Made by a program: the position numbers and the translations under genes. Below the pieces are notes generated by a model. The model made no database searches, was not told the origin of the DNA, and saw only the letters and a list, made by a program, of their open reading frames with translations. DNA of 64,000 nt. It comes from Rhizobium sp. NXC24 (GTDB taxonomy: Bacteria; Pseudomonadota; Alphaproteobacteria; Rhizobiales; Rhizobiaceae). Shown here in pieces: positions 1-9,064 of the stretch (its first letter is position 1; each line of letters opens with the position of its first letter). Location of the stretch: the NCBI RefSeq assembly GCF_002944315.1, contig NZ_CP024311.1, positions 596,501-660,500 on the forward strand. Direction: 5' to 3'.

Positions 1-369
1 CGCACCTTCCGCAATTGCGCCATCATCGCCGGCTTGATCGAGCGCCGCCACCCCGGCAAGGAAAAGACCGGCCGGCAGATGACGGTATCGGCCGATCTGA
101 TCTATGACGTGCTGCGCAGCCACGAGCCCGATCATATTCTGATGCAGGCGACAAGGCAGGACGCTGCCACGGGACTTTTGGAAATTGGCCGTCTTGGGGA
201 TATGCTGAAGCGAATCAAGGGGCACATCACCCACCGGGCGCTGGACCACATTTCGCCGCTCGCCGTGCCGGTGATGCTGGAAATCGGCAAGGTGCCGGTA
301 CCGGGCGAGGCACATGATGTGGTGCTGGCGGAAGCGGCTGACGATCTGATCCGCGAGGCCATGGAATAA
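1..369 (+). CDS. Ligase-associated Lhr-like DEXH-box helicase, C-terminal end (partial)
   Basis: The reading frame is open from base 1 and ends at TAA 367-369, so only about the last 122 residues are present. The visible part reads RTFRNCAIIAGLIERRHPG..., which resembles the C-terminal accessory region of the DNA-ligase-associated Lhr-like helicases; helicase motifs I-VI would lie upstream of the window. The assignment is supported by the next gene, pdeM, which typically sits directly downstream of this helicase in alphaproteobacterial repair clusters with an ATP-dependent DNA ligase and an exonuclease. The TTG at 34 is internal and is not the true start. Family is fairly sure, exact role inferred from context. 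Confidence 0.72.
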   Translation, partial: RTFRNCAIIAGLIERRHPGKEKTGRQMTVSADLIYDVLRSHEPDHILMQATRQDAATGLLEIGRLGDMLKRIKGHITHRALDHISPLAVPVMLEIGKVPVPGEAHDVVLAEAADDLIREAME

Positions 370-401
370 AACATGCCAAACAACGAAGGCAGACCAAGTT
401 G

Positions 402-1142
402 ATGAACCGCCTGGCGCTTGCGCGAGAGATGAACGGCCAAGTCAGGAACGGATTGACGCCTGCCTCGGGCGTCGAGACCGCCGTTCATGGTGTTGCCGCC
501 GTCTGCGATCCGCTCGGGGCTCTTTATCTGCCGGATGCCGGCATCCTCGTTGTTTCCGATCTGCATCTGGAAAAGGGAGCAGCCTTCGCGCGGCGCGGCA
601 TGCTGTTGCCGCCTTACGATACGCTGGCGACGCTGACCGTGCTTGCCGCCGTCATTTCCCGCTACGATCCGAAGCTCGTCGTCTCGCTCGGCGACAATTT
701 CCATGACCGCGTCGGCTCGGCACATCTGCCGGAAGAATTCCGCAGCCTGATCATCAATATGGCGCGTGGCCGCGAATGGATATGGATCAACGGCAATCAC
801 GATCCGGATGGCACGGTCGATCTGCCCGGTAGCTCCGTCGATGAGATGCATTATGGTGGACTGACCTTCCGCCATGAACCGAGGGGCGGCCAGCAGGCCG
901 GCGAGATCGCCGGCCATCTGCATCCGTCTGCCACTGTCCGCCGTCGCGACAGATCCGTTCGCCGCCCGTGTTTCGCCACCGACGGCGCCCGCCTGCTGAT
1001 GCCTGCCTTCGGCATCATGACCGGAGGCCTGGACCTGCGCCACAAGGCCATGACCGGACTGTTTGACCGGGAAAGCCTCATTGCCCATGTGCTCGGCCGC
1101 GACCGCATCTATTCGGTACGCTTCGGCAATCTCTCTGCCTAA
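402..1142 (+). CDS. pdeM: Ligase-associated metallophosphoesterase/endonuclease PdeM
   Basis: A calcineurin-like metallophosphoesterase of about 246 residues. The metal-binding motifs are in order: SDLHLEK (D53, H55), GDNFHD (97-102), NGNHD (130-134), a lone H158 in TFRHEP, and GHLH (H172, H174). PdeM proteins accompany the Lhr-like helicase and ATP-dependent ligase in bacterial repair clusters; that partner helicase ends 32 bases upstream. I chose ATG 402 over the TTG at 399 immediately before it. The gene overlaps the stop of the convergent reductase gene by four bases. The family call is strong; substrate and nuclease activity are known only from the family. Confidence 0.85.
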   Translation: MNRLALAREMNGQVRNGLTPASGVETAVHGVAAVCDPLGALYLPDAGILVVSDLHLEKGAAFARRGMLLPPYDTLATLTVLAAVISRYDPKLVVSLGDNFHDRVGSAHLPEEFRSLIINMARGREWIWINGNHDPDGTVDLPGSSVDEMHYGGLTFRHEPRGGQQAGEIAGHLHPSATVRRRDRSVRRPCFATDGARLLMPAFGIMTGGLDLRHKAMTGLFDRESLIAHVLGRDRIYSVRFGNLSA

Positions 1143-1699
1143 GCCACTTTCGCGGGCTCGTAGCGCAGGATCACCGCGCCGGTCTTCAGCGGCGTGGATT
1201 CGAGCAGCTTCATCGGAATCTGTTCCGCCGCCGGCTTGAAATGCGGGTTGCCGCGGCCGAGAACAACGGGGACGAGGCAGATGCGGATTTCGTTCACCAG
1301 TCCTGCTTTCAGAAGCGTATCCGTCACTTCGGCGCTGCCGAAGACGAACATCGTTTTGCCCGGCTCTTCCTTCAGTTTCCTGACTTCAGCGACGATGTCG
1401 CGAACGACGCGGGTATTGTTCCACTCCGCCGTGTCCATCGTCCGCGAGGCGGCGATCTTGGCGATGCCATTCATATAGGCGGCGATATCGGGTGTCTCCG
1501 TCGCACTCGTCCAATAGGCGGCCATGCCTTCATAGGTTTTGCGGCCGAAGATCAGCAGATCGCCTTCCTGGCCAAGCTCTTTCGCGTAGTTTTCCAGCTC
1601 GTCGCCCCAGGCGAGCATATGGAAGTCGAGGTCCCAGGGTTTCGTTCCCTCGAAATAACCGTCAAGCGTCATGAGATTCCAGACAACAAGCTTTCTCAT
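1139..1699 (-). CDS. Dihydrofolate reductase family protein (RibD C-terminal-like)
   Basis: About 186 residues starting MRKLVVWNLMTLDGYFEG, the usual opening of RibD-C/DHFR-like reductases, with the later FGRKTYEGM and FVFGSAEVTDTLL segments that form the NAD(P)H-binding part of the fold. An in-frame start 12 codons upstream exists, but ATG 1699 has a strong AGGAGG ribosome site just before it, so I use 1699. The substrate of these proteins is generally unknown; they should not be read as true folate reductases. It is divergent from an HxlR regulator 111 bases away, a common pairing of such reductases with HxlR redox or electrophile sensors, so regulation by that neighbour is likely but inferred. 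Confidence 0.8.
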   Translation of the reverse strand: MRKLVVWNLMTLDGYFEGTKPWDLDFHMLAWGDELENYAKELGQEGDLLIFGRKTYEGMAAYWTSATETPDIAAYMNGIAKIAASRTMDTAEWNNTRVVRDIVAEVRKLKEEPGKTMFVFGSAEVTDTLLKAGLVNEIRICLVPVVLGRGNPHFKPAAEQIPMKLLESTPLKTGAVILRYEPAKVA

Positions 1700-1735
1700 C
1701 GGTCTCCTCCTTGGTGATAACCGTATCATAATCAA

Positions 1736-1797
1736 AACCGGTTGCTAAAAGCAAGCAGTTGAAAATTAGCGCGACTGGTGGCAAAGTGCAAGCAGTT
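1736..1797. promoter_or_regulatory. Candidate HxlR operator region with inverted and direct repeats
   Basis: Between the divergent reductase and HxlR genes lie the palindrome AACCGGTT (1736-1743), the inverted repeat TTGCT-aaa-AGCAA (1742-1754) and a perfect 10-base direct repeat GCAAGCAGTT at 1751-1760 and 1788-1797. The second copy lies 13 bases before the chosen HxlR start, so binding there would block its own expression. Function as operator is inferred from position and symmetry only. Confidence 0.45.
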
Positions 1798-1810
1798 TTT
1801 GGAGAACCTT

Positions 1811-2314
1811 ATGGACGCGCTCAATCGCTCCGGCTGCCCGGTCAATCTCACCTTGGAAATCCTGGGTGACCGCTGGAGTTTGATCATCATCCGGGACATC
1901 ATGTTCGGCAATCGTCGGCATTTCCGCGAGCTGCTGCAGAACTCGGAGGAGGGGATTGCCTCCAACATCCTCGCGGACCGATTGAAGCGGCTGGTCGAGC
2001 GTGGGCTTTTGACCCGAGACGACGATCCGACCCACAAGCAGAAGGCCGTCTACAGCCTCACCGAAATGGCGATCGACCTCGTGCCGCTCTTTGCCCACAT
2101 GGGGGCTTGGGGCCGCAAGCATCTGCCAGTCTCGGAAGAACTGTCGATCCGCGCGGAACTGCTGGAAGATGGCGGGCCGAAGCTCTGGGAGGATTTCATG
2201 GACGAGCTGCGGGCAAAGCACTTGGGCAAGGTGTTGCCGCCGGGAACACCGTCGGTGCTCGGCCGGCTGACGGAAGCCTATCTGGACGTGGTGGAGCGGA
2301 AGAGGAGCGCCTGA
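1811..2314 (+). CDS. HxlR family transcriptional regulator
   Basis: A 167-residue winged helix-turn-helix protein. The HxlR signature is clear: a cysteine just before the DNA-binding domain (SGCPVNLTLEILGDRWSLLI-type), then FRELL, ILADRLKRLVERGLL and a wing reading DPTHKQKAVYSLT. ATG 1811 is preceded by GGAG at good spacing; a GTG at 1778 would add 11 residues. HxlR members act as dimers that sense oxidants, aldehydes or quinones, often through the N-terminal cysteine. It is longer than the usual 110-130 residues, with a C-terminal helical tail from about residue 100. Its stop directly abuts the convergent gene that follows. Confidence 0.9.
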   Translation: MDALNRSGCPVNLTLEILGDRWSLIIIRDIMFGNRRHFRELLQNSEEGIASNILADRLKRLVERGLLTRDDDPTHKQKAVYSLTEMAIDLVPLFAHMGAWGRKHLPVSEELSIRAELLEDGGPKLWEDFMDELRAKHLGKVLPPGTPSVLGRLTEAYLDVVERKRSA

Positions 2315-3124
2315 TCAGCTCTTCCGGAACACGAAGCTCGCCGTCCATCCCGTAATCAGCGCCAGCAGCACCGAAAACGCGCCATAGGCGATGGGGCGTT
2401 CATGGGCGGCATCGGTGATCGTTTGCTCGATGCCGGTCTTGATGACGCGCAGCGGCAGGGATTTATCGGTCAGGAATTTGCCGCTCTTGAAGAGATAGGC
2501 GCGCACGGTATGCACGCCGTTCGGAACGTCCGCAGGCAACCTCAACGTTGCCCTGAACAGGCTGGAGCTGACGAAGCGCACGCCGGCCGGGTCGCTTTCG
2601 TAGAGGCCGCCGATCTCCTGCAGCCGCCGGAAGGCCTGGCGGAATTCCGGCACATCCGCGCCGCTGCCGACGAAACCGACTGGAGTTAGCTGAATATGAT
2701 CCACGCCGATGCCGCGGTCGTTCAGTTCGAGCGGCGCGGTGATGTTGTCGACTGCGCGCGTGCTCGACAGCGAATAGGCCTGCGGCACATGCTCGAAGGT
2801 CATCGACCGGGTATTGACCCAGATGCCGAAGACACGTTCCTTTTTGCGCACCGTGGCGTTCTCGCGCGGTCCCTCCAGCACGACGACGATGTCGTATTGG
2901 CCGATCGCCAGCAGCAATTGGTCGGTGTTGGAAAGCGCGCCGAAGATCGTCAGGTCGGCACCGGTGAAATCGGAGGTGATGGCGATTTCGCTGGTTGAAG
3001 TGCCGATCTCCATCGTCTCGCGCGCGGTCGTGGAGGTCGTCGGCTGGTCGAGCAGCACCTGCGCCTTTGCACTCAATGGTGCAAGCAGGAGACCGGCTGC
3101 GAGCATCGGGCCGAAACGTCTCAT
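2315..3124 (-). CDS. TIGR02186 family membrane-anchored periplasmic protein
   Basis: A 269-residue protein with a signal peptide (about residues 1-22, ending SAKA/Q), a long periplasmic domain and one C-terminal transmembrane segment (about 245-264, AFSVLLALITGWTASFVF). The sequence pattern (IGTSTSEIAITSDFTGADLTIFGAL, VVVLEGP, FGIWVN) matches the conserved alphaproteobacterial TIGR02186 family of unknown function. Its ATG overlaps the stop of the upstream TauE/SafE exporter gene in an ATGA arrangement, so the two are translationally coupled. The family regularly pairs with such exporters, which suggests a partner role in sulfur-compound export, but this is inference. Confidence 0.82.
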   Translation of the reverse strand: MRRFGPMLAAGLLLAPLSAKAQVLLDQPTTSTTARETMEIGTSTSEIAITSDFTGADLTIFGALSNTDQLLLAIGQYDIVVVLEGPRENATVRKKERVFGIWVNTRSMTFEHVPQAYSLSSTRAVDNITAPLELNDRGIGVDHIQLTPVGFVGSGADVPEFRQAFRRLQEIGGLYESDPAGVRFVSSSLFRATLRLPADVPNGVHTVRAYLFKSGKFLTDKSLPLRVIKTGIEQTITDAAHERPIAYGAFSVLLALITGWTASFVFRKS

Positions 3125-4047
3125 CGGCCCGCTCCTTCGAGCACGACGGAATAGATATCGGCCGGCGTGACCACCAGGGCAATCGCCAGGCGAAGGCCGA
3201 CGGCAAGTACGAGGAGGCCGAGCAAGGCGCGCAATTGTTCGCCGCGCAGTTTCTGGCCGACCCGCACGCCGTATTGCGCACCGACGACGCCCGCCACCAT
3301 CAGCAGGAAGGCCAGCACGATATCGACGGAATAATTGGTCGCGGCCTGCACGACGGTCGTGTAGGCGGTGACGAAGATGATCTGGAACAGCGAGGTGCCG
3401 ACGACGACATTGGTCGGGATGCGCAGCAGATAGATCATCGCCGGCACCATGATGAAGCCGCCGCCGACGCCCATGACTGAGGTCAGGATGCCGATGCCGA
3501 AACCGAGGCCAATTACGGGAATGACGCTCAGATAGATCTTCGACTTCTTGAAGCGCATCTTCAGCGGCAGGCGGTGCACCCAGCTATGATGGCCGGGCCT
3601 GCGGGGCATCGCAGGCTCGTTGCGGGCGGCACGACGCATCGCGTTCAGGCTCTCCCACAGCATCAACCCGCCGATCGTGCCGAGAAAGACGACGTAAAGC
3701 AACGAGATGAAGAGATCGAGCTGGCCGATGCGCCGGAGCAGCGAAAAGATCCAGATGCCGACAGTGGCGCCGGTAAGGCCGCCGATCAACAGCACCGTGC
3801 CGAGCTTCATATCCAGCGAGCCGCGGCGAAAATGCGTGATGGCGCCCGAGATCGACGAGGCGACGACCTGGTTGGCGCCGGTGGCGACGGCGACGACGGG
3901 CGGAATGTTGTAGAAGATCAGAAGCGGCGTGATCAGAAAGCCGCCGCCGACACCAAACATGCCGGAGAGAAACCCAACGGCGGCGCCCATGCCGAGAATA
4001 ATAAAGATATTCACCGACAGTTCTGCGATCGGCAGATAGATCGTCAC
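3121..4047 (-). CDS. TauE/SafE family anion (sulfite/sulfoacetate-type) exporter
   Basis: About 308 residues of inner-membrane protein with two repeated halves, each opening with the family hallmark: GFLSGMFGVGGGFLITPLL near the N-terminus and GILTSVMGVGGGFIMVPAM in the second half, plus AVATGANQVVASSISGAI. About eight transmembrane segments alternate with short loops. I use GTG 4047 (VTIYLPIAEL); the longer frame would need a TTG at 4080. The gene is the first of a two-gene operon with the TIGR02186 protein. Members export sulfite or organosulfonates; the substrate here cannot be read from sequence. Confidence 0.87.
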   Translation of the reverse strand: MTIYLPIAELSVNIFIILGMGAAVGFLSGMFGVGGGFLITPLLIFYNIPPVVAVATGANQVVASSISGAITHFRRGSLDMKLGTVLLIGGLTGATVGIWIFSLLRRIGQLDLFISLLYVVFLGTIGGLMLWESLNAMRRAARNEPAMPRRPGHHSWVHRLPLKMRFKKSKIYLSVIPVIGLGFGIGILTSVMGVGGGFIMVPAMIYLLRIPTNVVVGTSLFQIIFVTAYTTVVQAATNYSVDIVLAFLLMVAGVVGAQYGVRVGQKLRGEQLRALLGLLVLAVGLRLAIALVVTPADIYSVVLEGAGR

Positions 4048-4342
4048 GGTCTGATCCCAGTTGCAGCTATCCGAGCCCAAACGAACGGATAGTTGTGAAC
4101 AATTTCCCCTTTAAACAGACGATTCTAATCTGAAATGATTGCCAGAGCCTTAGGAAAAACCATGGCGTCATTCAGCTATCGCATTGTTCATTTCACTCTA
4201 ACGCGGCATTTTCCGCGATTGTGTGACGATTTTCACAGCAAGGCAAAGCCGGCGCGTGGCCGGAGCACTTGGCCTTCTTCCGACAAGTGATACAGTTGAA
4301 TTTCGGTCGTTCACCTGGACAATACGAAAAAGGAATTATTCC

Positions 4343-5023
4343 ATGGGAGACCAGAAGCGCCTGCTGCAGCCTGGAGATTCCGCGCCCGCGTTCGCGCTAG
4401 CTTCGGCCAACTTCGAGGGAACGGTCTCTCTCGCCGACTTGCGCGGTCGCCCGTTCTTGATCGGCTTCTTTCGCGGGCTGCACTGCCCGTTCTGCCGGCG
4501 TCAGGTAGAACAGCTCGCCAGCGTGCAGCCAACCCTGCGCGCCGCCGGGGTGGAGACCGTGGCCGTTATCAACACGCCGGTGGAACGCGCCCGGCTATAT
4601 TTCCGCCACCGGCCGACGCCGGTAATGCTTCTATGCGACCCGGACTGCCGCTCACATCGCGCCTACGGCGTGCCGCATGCCGAGTTCTTGCCCGATGGGA
4701 GCAGCGAGCAGCCCGAATGGCCATATCGCGTAACGATGGCACAATTCCAAGCGGCACGCATCAACTCAACAGGCGAGCTGCCAGAACCGCTACACCCGAT
4801 GGAAGCCAACACGGTACTCAACGCCAAGGACCGCTTCGAGCTTGATGAAGCCGATAATGCAATATTCGAGAGCCACGCTACCCAGCTCGTCGGGCACTTC
4901 CTGGTTGATGCGAACGGCACCATCGGCTGGGCACAAATCGAAGCGCTCGACGGACCGAACAGCCTCTCCATCTTCCCGACCGCGGCGGAGATCATCGCCG
5001 CCGCTGGCAGCCTTGGACGCTGA
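4343..5023 (+). CDS. Peroxiredoxin/AhpC-TSA-like redoxin
   Basis: A 226-residue thioredoxin-fold protein. The N-terminus has the peroxiredoxin-like LLQPGDSAPAFAL and SLADLRGRPFLIGFFRG, followed by the redox motif CPFC (C48, C51), then a VETVAVINTPVERARLYFRH strand-helix pair. Typical 2-Cys peroxiredoxins have T-x-x-C; the CxxC here is closer to the atypical redoxin group. ATG 4343 follows AAGGAA at good spacing and removes 40 poorly conserved upstream residues. No signal peptide is evident, so it probably acts in the cytoplasm, reducing peroxides or disulfides. It stands alone, with about 295 bases before and 288 bases after without other genes. Confidence 0.78.
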   Translation: MGDQKRLLQPGDSAPAFALASANFEGTVSLADLRGRPFLIGFFRGLHCPFCRRQVEQLASVQPTLRAAGVETVAVINTPVERARLYFRHRPTPVMLLCDPDCRSHRAYGVPHAEFLPDGSSEQPEWPYRVTMAQFQAARINSTGELPEPLHPMEANTVLNAKDRFELDEADNAIFESHATQLVGHFLVDANGTIGWAQIEALDGPNSLSIFPTAAEIIAAAGSLGR

Positions 5024-5311
5024 CCTGCAGCGAACCGTCCGCCAGCGTTGCTGCACGATGTCGAAGGAGGGCGACGACAGTATTAGATCGGGGCAAAGCC
5101 GCTACTGGCGCCAAGCGATCGGCCCTTGTGGGTCGGTGGCATTTGCTACCGAATTTCGCAAATGTGCCGATGAGTTGATCACGCAATCGGCAGCCGCAAT
5201 GAGAACAGCATCAAGGCAAAACGGGCTTTCGCCTGAAAGACGTGGCTCGAGATCGCGCATCGCAGCGTCAGCGGGTTCGAAGGCTCCATCTCGATCGGAA
5301 ATGAAGCCTTC
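5024..5311. other. Intergenic region, no supported gene
   Basis: This stretch between the redoxin gene and the end of the podJ-like gene has no ribosome-site-preceded reading frame that I recognise. Short open frames on both strands look like chance frames in GC-rich DNA. No strong hairpin or repeat was seen. It could be decayed coding sequence. Confidence 0.4.
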
Positions 5312-8300
5312 TTATTTGTTGCGGGCCAGAAGTTCCTTGACGACCTGATCTGTCACCCGGCCGTCCTGCGGCAGGCCGACCGATTTCTGGAAGCTCTTCA
5401 GCGCGGCGACGGTCTTGCCGCCCATATTGCCATCCGGCGTGCCGGCATCGAAGCCGTTGTTGTTGAGGATCGCCTGGATGTTGCGGATCGCCTTCTTCAT
5501 GTCGATCGAGGCGGTGTTGACACCTTTGCCGGTCGTCCATTCCTCGGGGATGGTCGTGCCGTTCGCCTTGGCGTCGAGCGGTTGCGCCTTCCAGAGATCG
5601 ACCTTGGCGCGGGCGCTTTCAAGCTCGTCCTGCTTCATGGCGTTCGCCACTTCGTCGCGCTTCTGCGCTGCGTCCTTGTCGCCACCCTTGGCGGCGATTG
5701 CGAACCATTTGTAGGATTCCTGCAGGTCCTGCTTCACGCCATTGCCGCGCGCATAGAGGATGGCGAGGTTGAACTGGCTGTCGGATACGCCGAGATTGGC
5801 CGCCTTGATGAACCAGTTCGCCGCCGTCGGATAATCCTGTGGACCGGCCGCACCCGAGGCGTAGAGGACGGCAAGGTTGTGCATAGCGCTGGCATTACCC
5901 TGATCGGCGGCCTGCTCGTAATATTGCTTGGCTTTGGCGAGATCGCGCTCGAGGCCATTGCCCTTCTCGTACATGCTGGCGAGCCGGTATTGCGCCGGCG
6001 CGAAACCCTTGTCGGCGGAAAGCTGATACCAGCTTGCCGCCTGCTTGAGGTCGGTTGCCACGCCGCGGCCATCCGTGTAGCGCGCGCCGATTTCGAACAG
6101 AGCGACGGGGTCGCCGGATTTGGCGGCGGAAACGAGGGTCGGCGGCTGGATGCCGTCAGGCACGGTGATCGCGGTGGCCGGCGGGGATGCCTCAGCCCCG
6201 GCAGGTGCCGGGGTTGCCGTGGTGTTGGCGGGAACGAAGGCTGCGGTTTGCTGAGCCGGTGCGGCGCTGCTGGCCGGCGTCAGGGTTTCGCTGGTGGAGT
6301 TGCCGTCGAGCGGTGCTGCGGCCGTCAGATGATCGTTCGTCGGCGCGACGACCGGATTTGCCGGCGTTGCGGAGGATTGCGCGGCTCCTCCGGCATCGGC
6401 GACCGAAGCCTGTGTCGCCGGTGCCTGTGTCGTGGACGTATTCGTTGCCGCCTGAGCCGCCGATGCCGGCATCTGAGCTGCATTGGCGGCTGTGCCGCTT
6501 GTCGTCGTACTTTCGGCAGCCGAGGTCAGCACCGAGACTTCGGCCGGTGGTGGCGCCTTCTGGCCGCGCGTCAGCGTGTTAACGAGCGGGAAGGCCATAA
6601 TGGCGAGCAGGGCCGCACCGACCGCGAGCAGGATCGGCCGGCGGAAGCGCGAGAATGCGCCGCGTTTCTTCTCGCCGCTCTTGGGGGTGGGAGCCGAGCG
6701 CTGCGTCTGGTCCACTTCCATCGCGGCCGCCTGCGCGGCGCGGCGAGCGGCGGCGATATAGTCGGCGCGCTCGTTTTCGCTCGGTTGTTTGACGGTGCCA
6801 TTGCGTGCGGCATTCTGGCTGGCGCGCACGCGTTCCAGGATCTTCTTGATATCAGGCGCGCCCGAGCCCGGCTCGAGCAGCTCATTCGCTTCCTCGGCGG
6901 GCATCATGTCGACCGGATCGATCGACGGCGCCTGCTCGATGACGGGCCGGTCGGGCAGGAAGATGGGTTCGGCCTTCTCGGGCATGAAGAAACGTCTGCC
7001 GAGGCTGGCGAGCAGGCTGGTTTTCCCCCCATCCTTCTTTGCCGCGGCCTTGATCTCCGCCTTGGTGACGGCATCGACCGCTTGCGCGACGACGGCTTCC
7101 GGCGATGCTGCGGTTTCGGCAGGCGCGACGGTACGGATGACCGGCCCGGCCTTCTGCGGTGCGGCCGAAGGCGGCTTCACCGCCGTCGTGTCGGAAGGGG
7201 CAAAAGCGTCGCTCTCGAAATTTGCGGCGGGCATGGCAGGCGCCGGCTGGCGATGTTCCATGTGGTCCAGCCGGTCGGCGATCTGCAGCAACGTGTCGTG
7301 CAGCGCCTCGAAGGTGCGGTGGGTGCGTTCGTCGCTGCTGCGGCTGAGGTCTTCGAGATGGCGAAGGTCTTCCGCAAGCGCGGTCATCGCCGACATGTCG
7401 GCGGACGCTACGCCGTGTCCGAGCATGCCTTCACGCGAGTAGGCCTCAACGACGGCTTCCGCCGCATGGCGGGCAGCCTCGATGATGTACTCGTCATTGG
7501 TCGCCATATAATCTTCGATCGCGCTCATGCGGCGGTCGAGATCGGCGGGAATTTGGTCGGCAACGGCGCGCGGCTCGTTCGTCAGCAGCGTCGACAGATG
7601 GGCGATCTGCTCTTCGAGATTGCGCAGCGCCTGTGTATCGGTCGGCGGTGCTGCCGTGCTCGCCTCCAGCCGCATGGCGATATCGGAGAGACGGCCTTCC
7701 AGCCGGCGGACGGAACCATCGTCGAGGTTTGCGGCCGGATGCGGCGGATGGAAGTCGATTTCGTCGATGCGCCGGGCCAGGTAATCCAGCCGTTCGGCCA
7801 GTGCATGGTCGACCGAGCCCTGTTCCAGCGCATCGATCTTGCGGGAGATATCGGCGAGGTGGTTGATCAGTTCCGGTTGCGGCGCCGACTTCTGCGAGCG
7901 CTCCATCAGGTAGGAAAGCTGATCCAAGCGCTCTTCCAGCCGGGCAGCCGCTTTGGCATTGCCGAGTTCATCGATGCGCATCGCCAGCGCCTCGAGGCGT
8001 CCGGAAAGATCGTCCGTCGGCTGGCGCCGCGCGGCGTCGCGGCTCATCATGTCGAGCTGATCGGCGAGGCCGCTGATGCGGCCTTCGAGCCGCTGCATCG
8101 CTTGATCCTGCGGCTGTATCATGCCGCCAAAGCTTTCAACGGCGGTGGCGATCGACAGCAGCTTGTTTTCCAACGCGTGCACGGCGGGGCTGTCGCTCAT
8201 GCTGCCCAGATGCTGCTTGATATCGTCCAGGCGGTAGGCGAGCGATACCAGCTCGTCCTGAAGACCGGTCGTGTCGATCGCCTGGACCTGGCGTTCGACG

Positions 8301-9064
8301 TGGTGCAGCGAATCCTCGCGGGCGAGCCCGTCCATCAGCGAGCGCAGTTCTTCGAACTCTGCCTTCAGGCCGGCCGTTTCCGGCTGGCCGGGATGACCGG
8401 CGAGCTGGCTGATGCTGTCGGCAAGCCGCGCCATGTCCTCGCGCACATCGGCGGCGAAATGCTTGTCCTCGGCATTGTTGCGGATATCACGGATTTCAGC
8501 CCGCAGTGCGCTGACTTCGCGGGTAACGCTCTCGGCAATGTCCCGCTTGAGGTCCTGCCGCAGATTGACCAGCGCCTGGGCGATATCGACGGAGTTTTCG
8601 GGGGCGGAGCGCAGCGCCGAAGGCAGCGGCTGGCGCGAAGCCGGATTTTCGCCAACACGCGCGCCAAGCAGCGGCCGTTCGGCAATTGGAGCTTCCTCGC
8701 GGCGTGTGTGCAGGCGCTCGCGGCTTGCCTCGAGCGCACGTTGGCGCTGGCGGATTTCGGCAAGCGGGTCGGACCGTAGATCGGTTTCCGCACGTTCGGT
8801 GCGGAGCGGACGTTCATACGGGCGCGGGGCATAGGCTTCGCGCTCAGTGCGTGGTGTGCGGTCCGAAAGGGAAGCGCGTTCCGGCATTGGCGCCCGCTCA
8901 GGTGCCGCGGCATACCCGTTTGCCACACGCTGGTGCGTGTCCCGGGCTGCAGCCGTGCCCATCAGGCCTTCGATGCGCGCTTCCAGCCCCTCGATGGTGC
9001 GGCTCAACGCATCCAGCGACGTCCAGTCGCCCGTGCCGGTAGGATTTGATCGCGATCCGCTCAT
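5312..9064 (-). CDS. podJ: PodJ-like polar organelle development protein
   Basis: About 1250 residues. The cytoplasmic part (1 to about 808) is charged and rich in heptad-like helices (many RLDxL/RIDEL repeats), so long coiled coils are likely. A basic stop (KKRGAFSRFRRP) precedes one transmembrane helix at about 810-830. A Pro/Ala/Thr-rich periplasmic linker (about 835-980) leads to four Sel1/TPR-like repeats (about 985-1128) and a C-terminal peptidoglycan-binding domain (about 1183-1249). This order is that of Caulobacter PodJ and its rhizobial relatives, which mark the new pole and organise division and surface structures. ATG 9064 (MSGSRSNPTG) is chosen over a TTG 11 codons earlier. Confidence 0.85.
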   Translation of the reverse strand: MSGSRSNPTGTGDWTSLDALSRTIEGLEARIEGLMGTAAARDTHQRVANGYAAAPERAPMPERASLSDRTPRTEREAYAPRPYERPLRTERAETDLRSDPLAEIRQRQRALEASRERLHTRREEAPIAERPLLGARVGENPASRQPLPSALRSAPENSVDIAQALVNLRQDLKRDIAESVTREVSALRAEIRDIRNNAEDKHFAADVREDMARLADSISQLAGHPGQPETAGLKAEFEELRSLMDGLAREDSLHHVERQVQAIDTTGLQDELVSLAYRLDDIKQHLGSMSDSPAVHALENKLLSIATAVESFGGMIQPQDQAMQRLEGRISGLADQLDMMSRDAARRQPTDDLSGRLEALAMRIDELGNAKAAARLEERLDQLSYLMERSQKSAPQPELINHLADISRKIDALEQGSVDHALAERLDYLARRIDEIDFHPPHPAANLDDGSVRRLEGRLSDIAMRLEASTAAPPTDTQALRNLEEQIAHLSTLLTNEPRAVADQIPADLDRRMSAIEDYMATNDEYIIEAARHAAEAVVEAYSREGMLGHGVASADMSAMTALAEDLRHLEDLSRSSDERTHRTFEALHDTLLQIADRLDHMEHRQPAPAMPAANFESDAFAPSDTTAVKPPSAAPQKAGPVIRTVAPAETAASPEAVVAQAVDAVTKAEIKAAAKKDGGKTSLLASLGRRFFMPEKAEPIFLPDRPVIEQAPSIDPVDMMPAEEANELLEPGSGAPDIKKILERVRASQNAARNGTVKQPSENERADYIAAARRAAQAAAMEVDQTQRSAPTPKSGEKKRGAFSRFRRPILLAVGAALLAIMAFPLVNTLTRGQKAPPPAEVSVLTSAAESTTTSGTAANAAQMPASAAQAATNTSTTQAPATQASVADAGGAAQSSATPANPVVAPTNDHLTAAAPLDGNSTSETLTPASSAAPAQQTAAFVPANTTATPAPAGAEASPPATAITVPDGIQPPTLVSAAKSGDPVALFEIGARYTDGRGVATDLKQAASWYQLSADKGFAPAQYRLASMYEKGNGLERDLAKAKQYYEQAADQGNASAMHNLAVLYASGAAGPQDYPTAANWFIKAANLGVSDSQFNLAILYARGNGVKQDLQESYKWFAIAAKGGDKDAAQKRDEVANAMKQDELESARAKVDLWKAQPLDAKANGTTIPEEWTTGKGVNTASIDMKKAIRNIQAILNNNGFDAGTPDGNMGGKTVAALKSFQKSVGLPQDGRVTDQVVKELLARNK

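Noticed and set aside
5582..8779. A 1065-codon open frame on the plus strand opposite the podJ-like gene
   Set aside because: Composition is Arg/Gly/Leu/Ala-rich with no domain; it is the mirror of GC-ending codons in the real gene on the minus strand, which has clear Sel1 and peptidoglycan-binding domains.
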